Assembly: GCA_914767715.1 (NCBI GenBank)
Contig: OU612065.1
Location: 8,372,001 to 8,436,000, forward strand
DNA length: 64,000 nucleotides
Direction of reading: 5' to 3'
Source: Membranipora membranacea
Lineage: Eukaryota > Bryozoa > Gymnolaemata > Cheilostomatida > Membraniporidae
Shown one piece after another: positions 37,793 through 49,469 of this stretch (its first letter is position 1; each line of letters starts with the position of its first letter). The notes under the pieces were generated by a model. It was given only the letters and a program-made list of their open reading frames with translations, had not been told where the DNA came from and made no database searches. Made by a program: the position numbers and the translations under genes.

Positions 37793-40700
37793 ATGGCTGA
37801 TCATGTCAACTCCAATCATCAGAAAAACTCGGAGCCACCAACCTCGAACTCAACAAAACCACCAACAAACGACATGGAGATTATTGTTGAGACTAAAGCT
37901 GAAGATGATGTCAGAAGTGTTGGGTCAAGTGGCAAGAGCAAAAGAGTCAAGGTATGTATGAATAAAACTGGATAAATAATTCTGTCCCTCTTATTTCGAA
38001 AATTTAGAATACCTTATGGTTGGAATTGTTTTGCTGAGAAAAGGCTTCATCAATTCATTTAATCCAACAGGTTTAATAAACAGAAAGGCTGGTAAGTTTT
38101 GCCTGAATGCTTACAAATTCATACTTATCATCTTGTTTCACTTTCAAAAATAAAGTTGTGCCACTTATGCCAATGCATTGAGGTGGCCTTTTCATTTACA
38201 AGTTTGAACATATTGAAAATGTAAGAACCTCAGGGTCGCCTTCAGCGCTGGATCTGGTTATTTCCATGTATGGAAAGCTAAATGGAATATTTATTTGCCA
38301 TCAATCCACAACAACATCTTTACCCATCACCGCTCGCGTACTCTGGTATGGAAATTTCCCCAACACCAATACAAAGACTCTACATACTATTGTCCATCAA
38401 AACCCTCCGAGCTCATCTTTGTAAATAGGCATAGAAACATGACTGAGAGTTTGCCGTTTTCCGGAAAAGTTCCATGAGGCTGGAAAAATCAGCTCAAATC
38501 ACAACAGAGAATTATGTTATGGCAGTTTCTAATAATTGATTTGTGACACAAAGTGTTATTTTAGTCAGCAATTGGCAAAAAGTTGCTACCCAGTGTGTGT
38601 GGCCATGTAGTTTGCATTTAACGCTACCAAACATTCTGTCACTCTTAAATTGATGGTATCACTTGACCTATAATTACTCACATTATAATATACTTATTCA
38701 ATCCATTAATAAAAATTCAAAATGTTTGAATTAAGTCTAGATTGTACTAGAGCTAAGGAAAGGGATGTGTATCGACTATCGATGTGTATCGATCAAGATT
38801 TATTGCTATTGTAGATTCAAAGTTTGGCTAAGTCAGCAAAGGCGGGTGATGCAATGAGCTTGACTGAAAAGGCCCGGGAGGTCATTCATGATGTGAAAGA
38901 TATTAAGGAAGCTCAAGCTCTCATCACCAACCAGCTTGAGAACATCCGAAAAGAGAACACACATCTCTATGGCGACATGTCTTATGTTCGAGAGAAAATA
39001 GGCCAACAGGCCATCATTGTTGATAAGGTTAATACTTGTTATATGTGTCACATTTCCCATCTTTCTATTTCTGCTCAGATGCCAGCGTATGAATACGATG
39101 AACATAACCCCCAACAGTGTCCTTGTATCGCATACAGCATGTGAGCCTTCAAGAGAGGGCAAATCCTAATTTCTATTATTATTGTAAAATCGAAAGAAGG
39201 CCTACAATATGAACTCACAGATTGCAGGTCTTCTTCTGATTTTTCCACGATAACATAATATTATTTGATCATATCAGGCCATAATAGCATCAAGGTCAGC
39301 CATCGTCTAATAGCAGTAAGTGTTAATATAATATTTGTGTGAAATCACAATTATGGATGGTTGTAGCTCTCCAGCAAACAACAATTGAACTTTTTCCTAC
39401 CGTCATTGAATAAATTAAAAAAACGTAATGGCATCATAATACAAAAAGTTTATGTGATAATTCCCACCATTTGAAATTCTACGATATTTTTTTATGATGT
39501 TGGTCAGGTCAGTGCTGGTAGATATTTATCATTTCTCATTTTGACTCCGACAGTCAGTACTGATATTCTTCTGCTGAAATATTGCTGTTATATCAGCATC
39601 CGATGCTCATGTTATCTAAGTAGTTTTAGTTGACAAGAATATGCTCAATGACTCTGTATATGGAAACAAACGTAATGTATTAGCTTCGGTCACTTTTACC
39701 ACATTTACTTGGTAAATTTAGCAAGTAGCTACTCTGTGCTGATGCTTATTGTTGCGGCGTATGGCTGCTGAGCGCACCTACTGGCTGTAAATTTCAATGT
39801 TGTTAAAAAGTTGTGAGCCAATAAGCAATTGACTGGTTTTGGAATACTTTATAATAGACCTGTAGGAGGAATAGTTTGCCTTTTCATAAATACGTGAAAT
39901 AGTGAAACCTACCTGCTAACGATTATATATATCATATTTTTACTTGATATAAACTCCCACCTATGCTTGCTATAAAATTAGTGCTACTGCTAGCTAAAAG
40001 CTAAAACAATCTCTAGCTAATATATTCTTGTCTGGGTACTTTTCTATAATTAATATTAAGGATAACAACTGGGAAAAAGAGAAGATATTTTGGCCTCTTA
40101 TAAATTATTAAAAAATGTCAGATCATTAAAATTTTGATGGGAGTGACACTTCTTAGCCATACCTCTTTGTTTTATAGAATATAAGGTTGGAAAATTAGGC
40201 AACATTAATTTATTAACTTCATCGTAGATGGTGATTGTTTCACATAACCTATGCCCTGACACCAAGCTCTTTTGACATTTTCCAGCTTCTTCACTTCTTG
40301 ATGACTATGATTGGTGGAAGGCGAACATTTCTGAAGAGATCTTATCCATATCTGCTTGAAGATGACTGCCTCATTGAACAAAAAGCCAACGCTCTGCAAT
40401 ATGTTCAAGTCACTGAGTCAGCAACGAAAATTGTAATTTTTTTTTTAACACTTTTATTGGCAGTCTATCTCATTCCAGTAGCGGAATGTTTTCCGAATAG
40501 TGCCGAAAAAAAAAGGAAATGGAAATGAAGGAAAAAATAAGGAAAGCTTGAGAATGAAGATGAGTTAAAATAATTCAATATAATATATATCAAAAAAAGT
40601 TGAATACTCAACATGGTACCATGGTATTGACATTTTGGTTTTGGGAAATAAAATTGCAAATTTCAGTTAAATAATTATTGGCCAACTTCAAAAGTGTATG

Positions 40701-43700
40701 GTGTCACTTGCAAAGCTACATGAGTCAAAGTTTTATTGAAGTTGCTGTGCAAACCACCATCAAACTTTGCTAAATTGCTATCGTAGGTCAGTATATTTAA
40801 GTATAATAATACATTAAAAGCTTGTGTTTGTTTTGACAAAGAGGTCTTTTTTTCTGTTTTAGGGAGATCAGGTATCCTTTGTGGCTAATCCAACTTCCAC
40901 ACTCGCTATAACGGATGAGCCAGATCTAAACGAGGTAAGAGTCTTTCTCATTTATCCAGGAAGGCATAGTCTAGTTTGCTCTGCTCGAATTTTGTCATTA
41001 CGCCTATGAGTTTGGGTATGTATGCACATAATTAACTATAAATTTCTGTCTTTTGTCAGCCTCTTGTGGTTGAGCCCGTTCTCCCCTCAGCTATCGGCGA
41101 ATTGACAAAAAAATCGGAACAGAACAGAAATGACAAGTTGGAAAAGACATCTTCTTCCTCAAAGGCGTCTGCAGCTGAGATAACAATGGTTGCTGATGAG
41201 ATCGGAGATGATATCAATGCTCTGAAGGACATATTGAAGGCCAAGACTGGTATGCACTTGCCTAAATACATCGTCGAAAAGGTAAGAACAACGTCAGAGG
41301 AGGACCACCTCCCGCAGACTCTTATTTAATGTGTGCAAGGGTGTGTGTGATTTTACATAAGTATGGTTCACACTATCGATGCTGGGTGTCAAAGTATTAC
41401 CACACTGTGTGTTTTGATACACTGATTACACGTTGAACAATAGTGGCAGACAGTGTGCTGATAATATGTCCCATCACCTAGATCATGGGTGGGCAACCTT
41501 TTCTTGAAAAAGGCCACATCTTACGCCGGCTCAACTCGAAAGGCCGCAACATATCTTTCAGGGATAAAATTGGAACTGGAGTAGCAATTTTGGCACTTCC
41601 TGTTTTGTAAAAACTAAAACAGATTTATTTCTAAAAACTGCAGTATGTTGCAAAAACCATCAACTCAGCGGAAATACTGGTTTATCTAATCTTCTTGAGT
41701 TTTGTGATGTCATTTTACCTCATGATTTGATTGTGTACATGTCTGTATCCCCATGTTTCATGTGTATGAAAAAAGCGCAGGGTAGGTGCGGGAGGGGTGC
41801 TGTAGCGCCTTCCCAGGGGTTAAAGTGTAAATAAAGTTCATACAGGACTGTTTTGATGGAGAAGGAAGTATTTCCGCGGAGCGAAATTTTTTTTTTAAAA
41901 ACTTTGTTCGTGTCCTGTCAAAGTTTTCCCCTCACAGCTCCCGCCCTTTCTCAAAGGAGGGAAATTTTTGCAAATGATTGTGAAATGAAGAATTCAATAT
42001 GGAACATTTCAGCCATAATGCAGGAGCACTTGTCACAAAGGGAATTTTTGCCCACAGAGGCTGTTATGCAAAAAAATAAAAATTACTATAATGTTAGAGA
42101 AACTTGTAATTTTAACATTCAAAGGTCACTGTTTTGTGTTATTTCGAAAGGACAACTTGAAAAAGTAGTAAGAGTGGCTGGGAAGCTAACTACATGCATA
42201 ACACAGATTGGCCACTATTTAGAAATATCTTGAGCTTACAGAGCGCTATGCATACTTGGTTCTCCACATAAAAAAGGGGAATCAAAATTAATGTATGAAA
42301 AGTTTTACAGGCATAAGGCCACAATTAGGCCGCAAAAGATTACCCATTAGGCCGCACTGGCAAAAAGGCCGCAGGTTGCCCACAGCTGACCTAGATGATA
42401 CGGACAAACTGGGAATCATTATGAAATCTTGTAGAGTGTTACGAAAGGGCTTGGAATGGTGTGACATTGTGTCAATGTCTATCCATATTCCACAAACAGT
42501 AATGATGGTAAATGCTGCTTGAATCAAGAAGTAAAACTAAACTTGTCAATGGATAACATGACTTGTTGCGGTATAACAAATTGTTGCTATAGTGGTTCTT
42601 ATATTACAGATATTTGATAATTATGACACAATGGTGCCTGCTGTACCCACGGCTCATCTGGTATCTGGATCAACTGGCCCTTCAGGTTCTACTTCAGAGA
42701 AAGCTGGATCTATGTCTATATCTTCCGTTACTGGTATGTATTATCTCTTGAACTCCTTGCTGCTGGTGATAAGATAGTCAGCACAGATTCCCATTGATGA
42801 ATTTATGTGCGGTTACATGACATCTTTGCATTGCAATAGAATATGCCAGAAAAATTAACATACCAAATCTATTTTTGATACAATAACAAGCCAGCGAGCA
42901 CATCTTTCATCTTCATATCAAAGTCATCATTGTCACAGATATAGAATGGATATTACCATGACTAAATAATAATAATAATTATTATTAAGTCTATGGATAT
43001 TACCCATAATTTGTCACTCACAATAAATATACGCTCAGCCACCTAACAACAGGGAGCTTTAGTATATTTTGGAGTTGTTCTCTCAAAAAAACCCAGCTAA
43101 GCCCTAATAAGAAAAACATCAATGCTAATACCCCTAGATCAACCGGTCCAGGTATTGTGACAAGACAAGTTAGGCCTCAGCTGTGCATGATTTAACTAAT
43201 GGAGGGCATATGTGTATACCATCTGAATTCAGGATCAAGGTCAACCTCTGCGCTCTTGGATAAAGTTAAATTTGGCAATACCAAGATTGTCAGTTCCAGC
43301 AATCTCAGTTTTAGCCTTGTAGCTCTGTGTCAATGTAAAAAAGACATACCTAGCTGAAGTAATGAAAAAATACATATCACCAACTTAATCAGCCATGGAA
43401 GGTCTGCCAACATCTTGATTTCATTTCCTGTTTCCATTGGTAAAATTTCTTCTCTAGCTATTAATACCCTGTTAATAATTTGTATTATTTTTATAGCGCA
43501 TGTTCTGGAAGATCTGCAAATTACACAGCAAGAGTTAATCGACGTCGCAGCCCAGACACAGAGCGATAAGTTTCAAGAGAGGTCCAAAATACCTATTAGT
43601 GTTAAAAAGGTACAAGTGCTGCTTGCTGAGGAAATACCACCAAATGCTGTTGAGATGCCTCCTCCCAGACTCAACATTGATAAAGGTAAAGAGCAAGGGA

Positions 43701-43750
43701 CCGGGTCTAGTGGTGGGGGATCCAAATCTAAAGAAAATAACTCTTCATAA
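37793..43750 (+). CDS. Tandem HSF paralogue without a DNA-binding domain
   Basis: Seven coding exons join in phase to 396 residues: 37793-37951, 38815-39027, 40286-40432, 40863-40934, 41060-41281, 42610-42733, 43497-43750. The first 53 residues are polar and end in a basic KSKRVK. Residues ~74-124 (EVIHDVKDIKEAQALITNQL onward) align without gaps to HSF1 HR-A/B, with the same intron position before L-L/I-x-F-L/M-M-T-M. Later, IVEKIFDNYD matches HSF1 FMDIFDQP, again with an intron just before IFD. No winged-helix sequence exists in it or in the interval up to HSF1. HR-A/B trimerises HSFs, so this protein could form mixed trimers with HSF1. The upstream frame is open to the acceptor at 37763 (KILQIIRADI), so an upstream coding exon is possible. 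Poly(A) signals: 44628 and 44689. Confidence 0.85.
41484..42388. mobile_element. Non-autonomous hAT-like DNA transposon
   Basis: A 905-bp element in intron 5 of the DBD-less HSF gene. Ends are CATGGGTGGGCAACC and the inverse of CAGCTGTGGGCAACC, resembling the CAGNGGTGGGCAAC termini of Charlie-type hAT elements. A perfect 8-bp duplication, ACCTAGAT, flanks it at 41476-41483 and 42389-42396. Subterminal GGCCGCA motifs repeat near both ends. An open frame at 41853-42233 matches no transposase I recognise, so it is probably dependent on transposase made elsewhere. Confidence 0.85.
42958..42994. mobile_element. 37-bp AT-rich micro-palindrome with 10-bp duplication
   Basis: AATAATAATAATTATTATTAAGTCTAT-type palindrome in intron 6 of the HSF paralogue, flanked by GGATATTACC at 42948-42957 and 42995-43004. 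The same arm sequence recurs at 57896-57928. Confidence 0.55.
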
Positions 43751-45380
43751 TGCTACTACATCTATTTGCAAGATTTATATAAAGTTTGTATCTCTGCTAG
43801 AACTTTGAGCTCTGTCACCATTACCAGGTTTTGTTATGTAAGTAGTCAGATTATGAGCATGCATCCCTAAATATATGATATCTTGTAAAATGAGCAAGTT
43901 TTATTATAGTCACTGTAACCTATGCCATGTTTGGTGTGTACCAGATTTATGACTTAGCTACTGTAATAATCACCCTTGATTTAGACATCCAATCATCTCA
44001 CAGCTAGTTGGTATCTGTATTGAGTCTCCCCCATCCTTATCATAAACGTCAATATTTTACATTTTAGATTTCATGTTGCAACATTATTCTTCTTTGTTTT
44101 GTATTGTGGTGACTTTTATCATTGATTGAGAAAATTTGATGGGGTAAAAAAAGAGGCATAAATTTATGAGTGATGGGCTATTTGAATATTATGGTCGCTG
44201 TTGGAATTGTATTGTTTTTATGTGCTACCTTTTAATTAATAATGTAGGCTAGGGCAGTAAACACTCACAGTCAATTGGTATGAACACTAGTATTAAACGT
44301 TCTGACTGATGAATTTACTTTCGGTGTTGTGTAGCATTGATGTATTCCACTTTAAAATTTTTTTCTTGCATCTTTGTGGGTGTAAACTTAAGACTGTACC
44401 ACAGATTTGACAAGTGCTTGAATATTCTAGCAAGCCAGACGGTGGAGATACTGGCTATAACAAACTAATACAACACAACCATTCACATATTAATGTTTAT
44501 TGTAAGGCTACTTTTGGTCTTTATTGCTACAGCCTATGTCTATTTATAGTGTTATGTTGTAAATTATAATGAACTTTTAGTCTTTATTGTGTGGCTACAG
44601 AAAGGAAAAAATGCCTACATGTAAAACAATAAAAACACTGTGAGCAAATTAGACAGCACAATTATAATGATAATAATATATTCCAAGCAATAAAATGTTA
44701 TACACTATTGATTTGGAAGTTTCCATTACTATCATTATAGGGAAAAAAGACACTCTTGAGCAAATATAGAAATTTCCCTTTAAAGTCTTTGTGGTCAAAG
44801 AGAGATTGCAGAGAGGAATTCATTTAACAACAATGGTAAATACAACAAAAAGTGAGGTCCTCAACATGAAAAAACTCAGCAGATCATTATTTAGATCCCA
44901 TAGCTCCCACACTCACACAGTTAACAGCCTGAGGTGGGTTAAGATCGTAAACACGTTAATGTTTATCGAGTTTGATCCAATCTACCTTGTATTTGGAGTT
45001 CCACCCTTTATCCAGTGATAGATTACTGATGGCCTACTTTTAGGACATTGGTGACTCAAATAGCAGGCAAATTGGAATAAACTTGATCTAAGGATCAGGT
45101 AGGTTTATGTTGTAGCAGATGAGTCTCTGTGTAATAGTTTGAGCAAGGTATAACAGCTTTGATACTCAAAGTCATCAATATGGCGAGCAGTAAAGGATTT
45201 CGAAAAACTAGAATTAGGATTTAAAATCCCATTTGGTGCTGGCAGGTATGAACCAAAAAATACCAAGTCATTTTGGAAGTAGAACAAAAAACTTTCATCT
45301 ACTCTGCACTATGTAACTATTTATTAAAAATTCTGCACAAATTTATTTATCTGTCTTTTTCCGCAATACTTAGTTCCGTT
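43751..45380. other. Convergent 3' regions
   Basis: This holds the 3' UTR of the HSF paralogue (AATAAA at 44628-44633 and 44689-44694) and of the minus-strand gene that ends at 45381 (minus AATAAA at 45343-45348 and 45321-45326). I see no other gene. Confidence 0.55.
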
Positions 45381-47046
45381 TTACATGTGAAAGGAATGGT
45401 TGGCATAAGGTGGCCTGTATGGCGCTGTAGAAACACTGGCAGCAGATCTAGAATGGACATCTCTGTGCCTGTTGCTGTAAAAATATCAGAAACACAATGT
45501 AAAATACCTCTAAAACTCGCTCTAGCAAGCAGCTCTTACAAGATTCGAATTTTGGGCTAATGATTGTAGATCCCTAAATAACTGATTAGTTTAGCACATG
45601 GATACAACTTACAGGATACTTGCTGGAGTTGGGCGCTGTCCATGTTGATCGATTCCTGGCTCTTGTCTCAATGTATACCTCCATTTAGATGTTACATCAG
45701 GTTTCAAATATCTCATAGCATATCCAGTAAATGGGGTGTCTGCAAGAGAAAAATTTTCTTGGTTCATATTTTTTTATCAATGAATATTTTGTGTGAGGTA
45801 ACAATTACGTGGATTAGGCATGTGTGATTATAGTAATCATTACATAGCCACATCAAATTCAATTACCAACTTTTTGTTCTAATATATAATATATAGATAT
45901 ATAATTATGTGTTTGGTGTTAATTTCTCAATATTGCTTTGTGCAACATAATTTAACTTGAATAGATGGCTCTACTGACTTGCAGTGTCTGGATGCTCAGT
46001 CAATCTTATATTGAACCTTTCTGGACATCTGTTCAAGAAATCCGACCAATCCCTCCTTGCGTTTCTACAACAAGAAAGAACATGTCAAATATTGTTCTAC
46101 GCACATGGGAGTGATAAAAATGACAAAGATATATAATTTGTGCATTTCCATTTTTCTCAAAGTCATTAGATACACACATACAATACAATCTTAATTCAAG
46201 TGCTAAGTACAAATACAACAATTGTTGATGGACCACTTACTTCAGCTCAATCGGTGAGTACTGGTATCGGATATCTTTTCCTTCATTTTCTGGGTTCTTT
46301 AACTGGAACAAAATAGGTGCAGTGTCATGGCAACAAATATGTTCCTGTTGTATATATACTGCTCAGCTACACTCTCATTCATGGTGAAATGGATTGAACA
46401 AGACAGCTTTGCTATTGCGAATGATCGTTTCCATAAATACTGTAATTATTGCCATCTACATACCATATGCCTTGTCCTTAGGGCTGCAGGGTCCACAGTT
46501 GATGCTCTTTTGAAGTCAGCTAAAAGATAACATGGAATCGTTGGAAAATTGATAACAGAACGCTTGTGTCTGTTTCTTGAGTAAGTATGTATATAGTTTT
46601 AATTGGGAAATAAAACTCTCCAAATGAAAAGCTCTATACAATGCTATGGAAATCTTGCATAGCCAGTGAGTTATCCAGCTCCGGCCTTAATTCAATAAAA
46701 TTTGCTGTGTGATCAATTAGCTCCAGTAACTATTATATAAACATTAAGACTAAGAGTAGTATATTGCTAATAGTAATAGTTAACATAAGTCAGGTGGCAA
46801 CTCACCAAATTCTTCCTCTTGGCCTTCCAGAGTAGGCAGAGATGTTCTGCTATGCTCATCAGGGAGCTTATGTAAAACCTGGTCTCTATCTAACTGCCTT
46901 ATAGTTGGTAGTCTAGGATGAAAGATACCTTCTTTTACTGACACAAGTTGAACCCTCCTGCCTGCTGGAAATTGGTAAGAATATGAAGGCACACACATGT
47001 CCTTGGGATTGTCATGCCTGTAAGTTGATACATCTATCGTTGTCAT
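45381..47046 (-). CDS. Uncharacterised protein, probably ciliary or sperm-associated
   Basis: Six exons join in phase to 221 residues: 46806-47046, 46464-46519, 46241-46302, 45979-46064, 45613-45739, 45381-45474. Every junction has a GT-AG pair and consistent phase, so the gene model is well supported. The protein has no signal peptide, membrane span or enzyme motif. It is rich in Pro, Arg and aromatic residues and contains PTIRQLDRDQVLHKLPDEH, NARRDWSDFLNRCPERF, GYAMRYLKPDVTSKWRYTL and a C-terminal RPTPASILNRHRDVHSRSAA. Small, extended, aromatic-rich proteins like this often line or decorate ciliary microtubules (CFAP/SPMIP group, for example TEPP-like). That assignment is inference from style, not a recognised family match. 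Confidence 0.72.
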
Positions 47047-47654
47047 ATCTCCTTCTGATTTAAGAAATTAGCAATAGTTGAGATAACTACAATAGCCTAC
47101 TGATATACAGAGCAATGCTATCCTAGTCTAACTTCTCTTGGATGTATCTCAAGTCTTCACTAGTTTCACTCTGCCTAGCAACCAAGGAAGTGACATCATG
47201 AAAATAATTGACCTTTTCATATAATGAACCTCACAGAAGTAACACATTATATGTTGTCTATTGTTTTATTAATAACATAATATTTGCTTTTTAATATAAT
47301 CTTAATAAAACAATATAATATTAGTTTTGAATGACAAAAAAAGAAAGGTTCTTAAATTAATTAAAAACTTTGTATTGTTAAAAACACCCTTTTAAAATTT
47401 AAACTTTAATTTTTACTAACCCAGTTTGGAGCCGGAAAACGTGAAGAAAGAAGAAGTTTCCTTTTATTATTACAGTCATTACCTGGTTAGTTTTAAAGCT
47501 ATTAGTTGGTTATATACTGCCCAAACCCCACTGTGTAAGCAGCAAGCATACTATATGGGAAGGAACCTGGACCTCAAGCCAATCAAGATTGTATTTCAGG
47601 TTTCATGGTCTCAAAAAAGTCATCAGAAATCTAAAAAGAAAATAGCCAAGCCGC

Positions 47655-47707
47655 CCAAGCCATGAATAATAATAATAATAATTATTGTTATTATTATTAT
47701 GGCTTGG
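47655..47707. repeat. ATT/AAT-rich hairpin
   Basis: CCAAGCCAT and ATGGCTTGG enclose an AAT/ATT microsatellite that is itself self-complementary, giving a 53-bp near palindrome. More AAT units follow on the right. Confidence 0.6.
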
Positions 47708-48151
47708 CAATAATAATAATAAAATAATAATAATATAAATATTATAATAATGAATTCAGAAAGGCCTATGATGATACGATTGTAATATGTCATACCATTG
47801 TTATAACTATATTATTATGAATCTATGTTTTGTTAAATCTTATTTCACTTACTTACTTTACACTATTATAGCAGAGGTGAACCTAACTCTGTGGCCACAA
47901 ACAAAAGTGTTTACCACGCCAGTTTCCTGCCTCGGACAATCCGTGAGATGAGAGGGCAGAAAACCGCCCAACCCTAAACAGCGCCATGCTGTTAAAACCA
48001 CATTCCCTGGTCCTAACATTTAGAGGCATCCCTAAACCGATTTCTTCGACAAATCAATAGGATGTGCTACCTCATCTGAGGTAAGGAATGGAATGGGCTG
48101 CTTTCTTTGTTTTGTGGGTACTCACTCTCTCAGTCAGTCAGTGACTTCAAT

Positions 48152-48197
48152 AGAAAAGCCTAAGGAGACTGAGTCAGTCTCTTTAGTTAGGCTTTTC
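48152..48197. repeat. 46-bp hairpin
   Basis: AGAAAAGCCTAA and the inverse TTAGGCTTTTCT enclose GAGACTGA/TCAGTCTC. I see no flanking duplication. Confidence 0.5.
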
Positions 48198-48287
48198 TTT
48201 TGCAGAAATCTTTTTAGTAAAAAATATAGTAATCAAATATACATCAAACCATGGAGTAACAAGTTATGCAAATCTATGCATTGCATG

Positions 48288-48686
48288 GACAGACAGCAGG
48301 TCACTGACAGTTGATTTGATGAGTTGCAGCCTTGTGTGTGTGTGTGGTTTGTGTTTGTTGTGGTGAAGATGTGAAGCTGCGCATGAACCAAGTTATCACG
48401 GCTGCGCAGATTCTGTACCTGCCAATTGCGTTGCTCAGATGAGTCACTTCTCTCTCATTGGTCAGAATATTAATATTCTGACCAATGACTCACTTCTCTC
48501 TCATTGGTCAGAATATTAATATTCTGACCAATGAGAGAGAAGTGACGCAATTGGCGGGTACAAAAGCTGCGCAGCCGTGATAACTTGGTTCATGCGCAGC
48601 TTCACATCTTCACCACAACAAACACAAACCACACACACACAAGACTGCAACTCATCAAATCAACTGTCAGTGACCTGCTGTCTGTG
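48288..48686. mobile_element. 399-bp foldback element with nested palindrome
   Basis: Long inverted arms start ACAGACAGCAGGTCACTGAC and run more than 120 bp, including a shared GCTGCGCATGAACCAAGTTA segment. The centre carries two copies of a second palindrome built on ATTGGTCAGAATATTAATAT. An 8-bp direct repeat ATTGCATG flanks it at 48280-48287 and 48687-48694. Long near-perfect arms plus an 8-bp duplication point to a foldback element of hAT-like or similar transposition chemistry. No coding potential. Confidence 0.8.
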
Positions 48687-49419
48687 ATTGCATGTTGAGC
48701 ATACATGTAACATACATGACAATAATACTAAATAGCCCTATTTATTTGGTAGGATAACACCAGATATTTGGACTGATACCCTTAATATGAGACCAGATGA
48801 CCTTAGGGCCTATACAACCACCCCACTCCGTGACTTATTTATTACCTTTGACGACATTATTATGAACCTAAAAGCTTGGGCATTAGTGAAGTCTTGTTTG
48901 CTTTGTCCGCTGTCATGAGGTATAGTCTTCAACCAAACCAACTTATCATGTATGATGATGTTGAGCATAACAATTAAGTAGAAATGACGACCTGTAGTAT
49001 TAGATTTATGATTAACAATATGATTAATAATATCTGGACAAAAAGAGACATTTTCACACAGATTTTGCACAGAATCCAGTGGGAACTATTTTCTTACATT
49101 CCCTCTCCATTTTTCTTCTTTTCAACACTGCACTACAGACAGTCTTTGCCTAATATAGTACCCTACCCTCATTCACTCACTGTGAGTAAGAAGTAACAAC
49201 AATGAACAATCTAACTCAACACGAGCATCATATAAATATCTCTCAACCTAGCAATTTGATGCCGTCCAGTCTGTCGCCAGGGAGAGTGTGTTGTGTTAAA
49301 AATGTGTCCGCTAAATGGCAATTCGCAACACATCTGTGTAAAGGGGCCATCCGCTATGACGAATACTCACCCGACAGTGCTTGTATCAATCTCAATGCGA
49401 GACTGTCACGAACTACTCT

Positions 49420-49469
49420 GGATGCCTATTTAGCCACGCGTACATCTAGTTGTTGCCAAATAGGCATCC
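49420..49469. repeat. 12-bp-arm hairpin
   Basis: GGATGCCTATTT and its exact inverse AAATAGGCATCC are separated by 26 bases. No flanking duplication is evident. Confidence 0.45.

Noticed and set aside
41853-42233. 126-residue open frame inside the hAT-like element
   Set aside because: It shows no transposase motifs I recognise and is likely chance or decayed sequence in a non-autonomous element.
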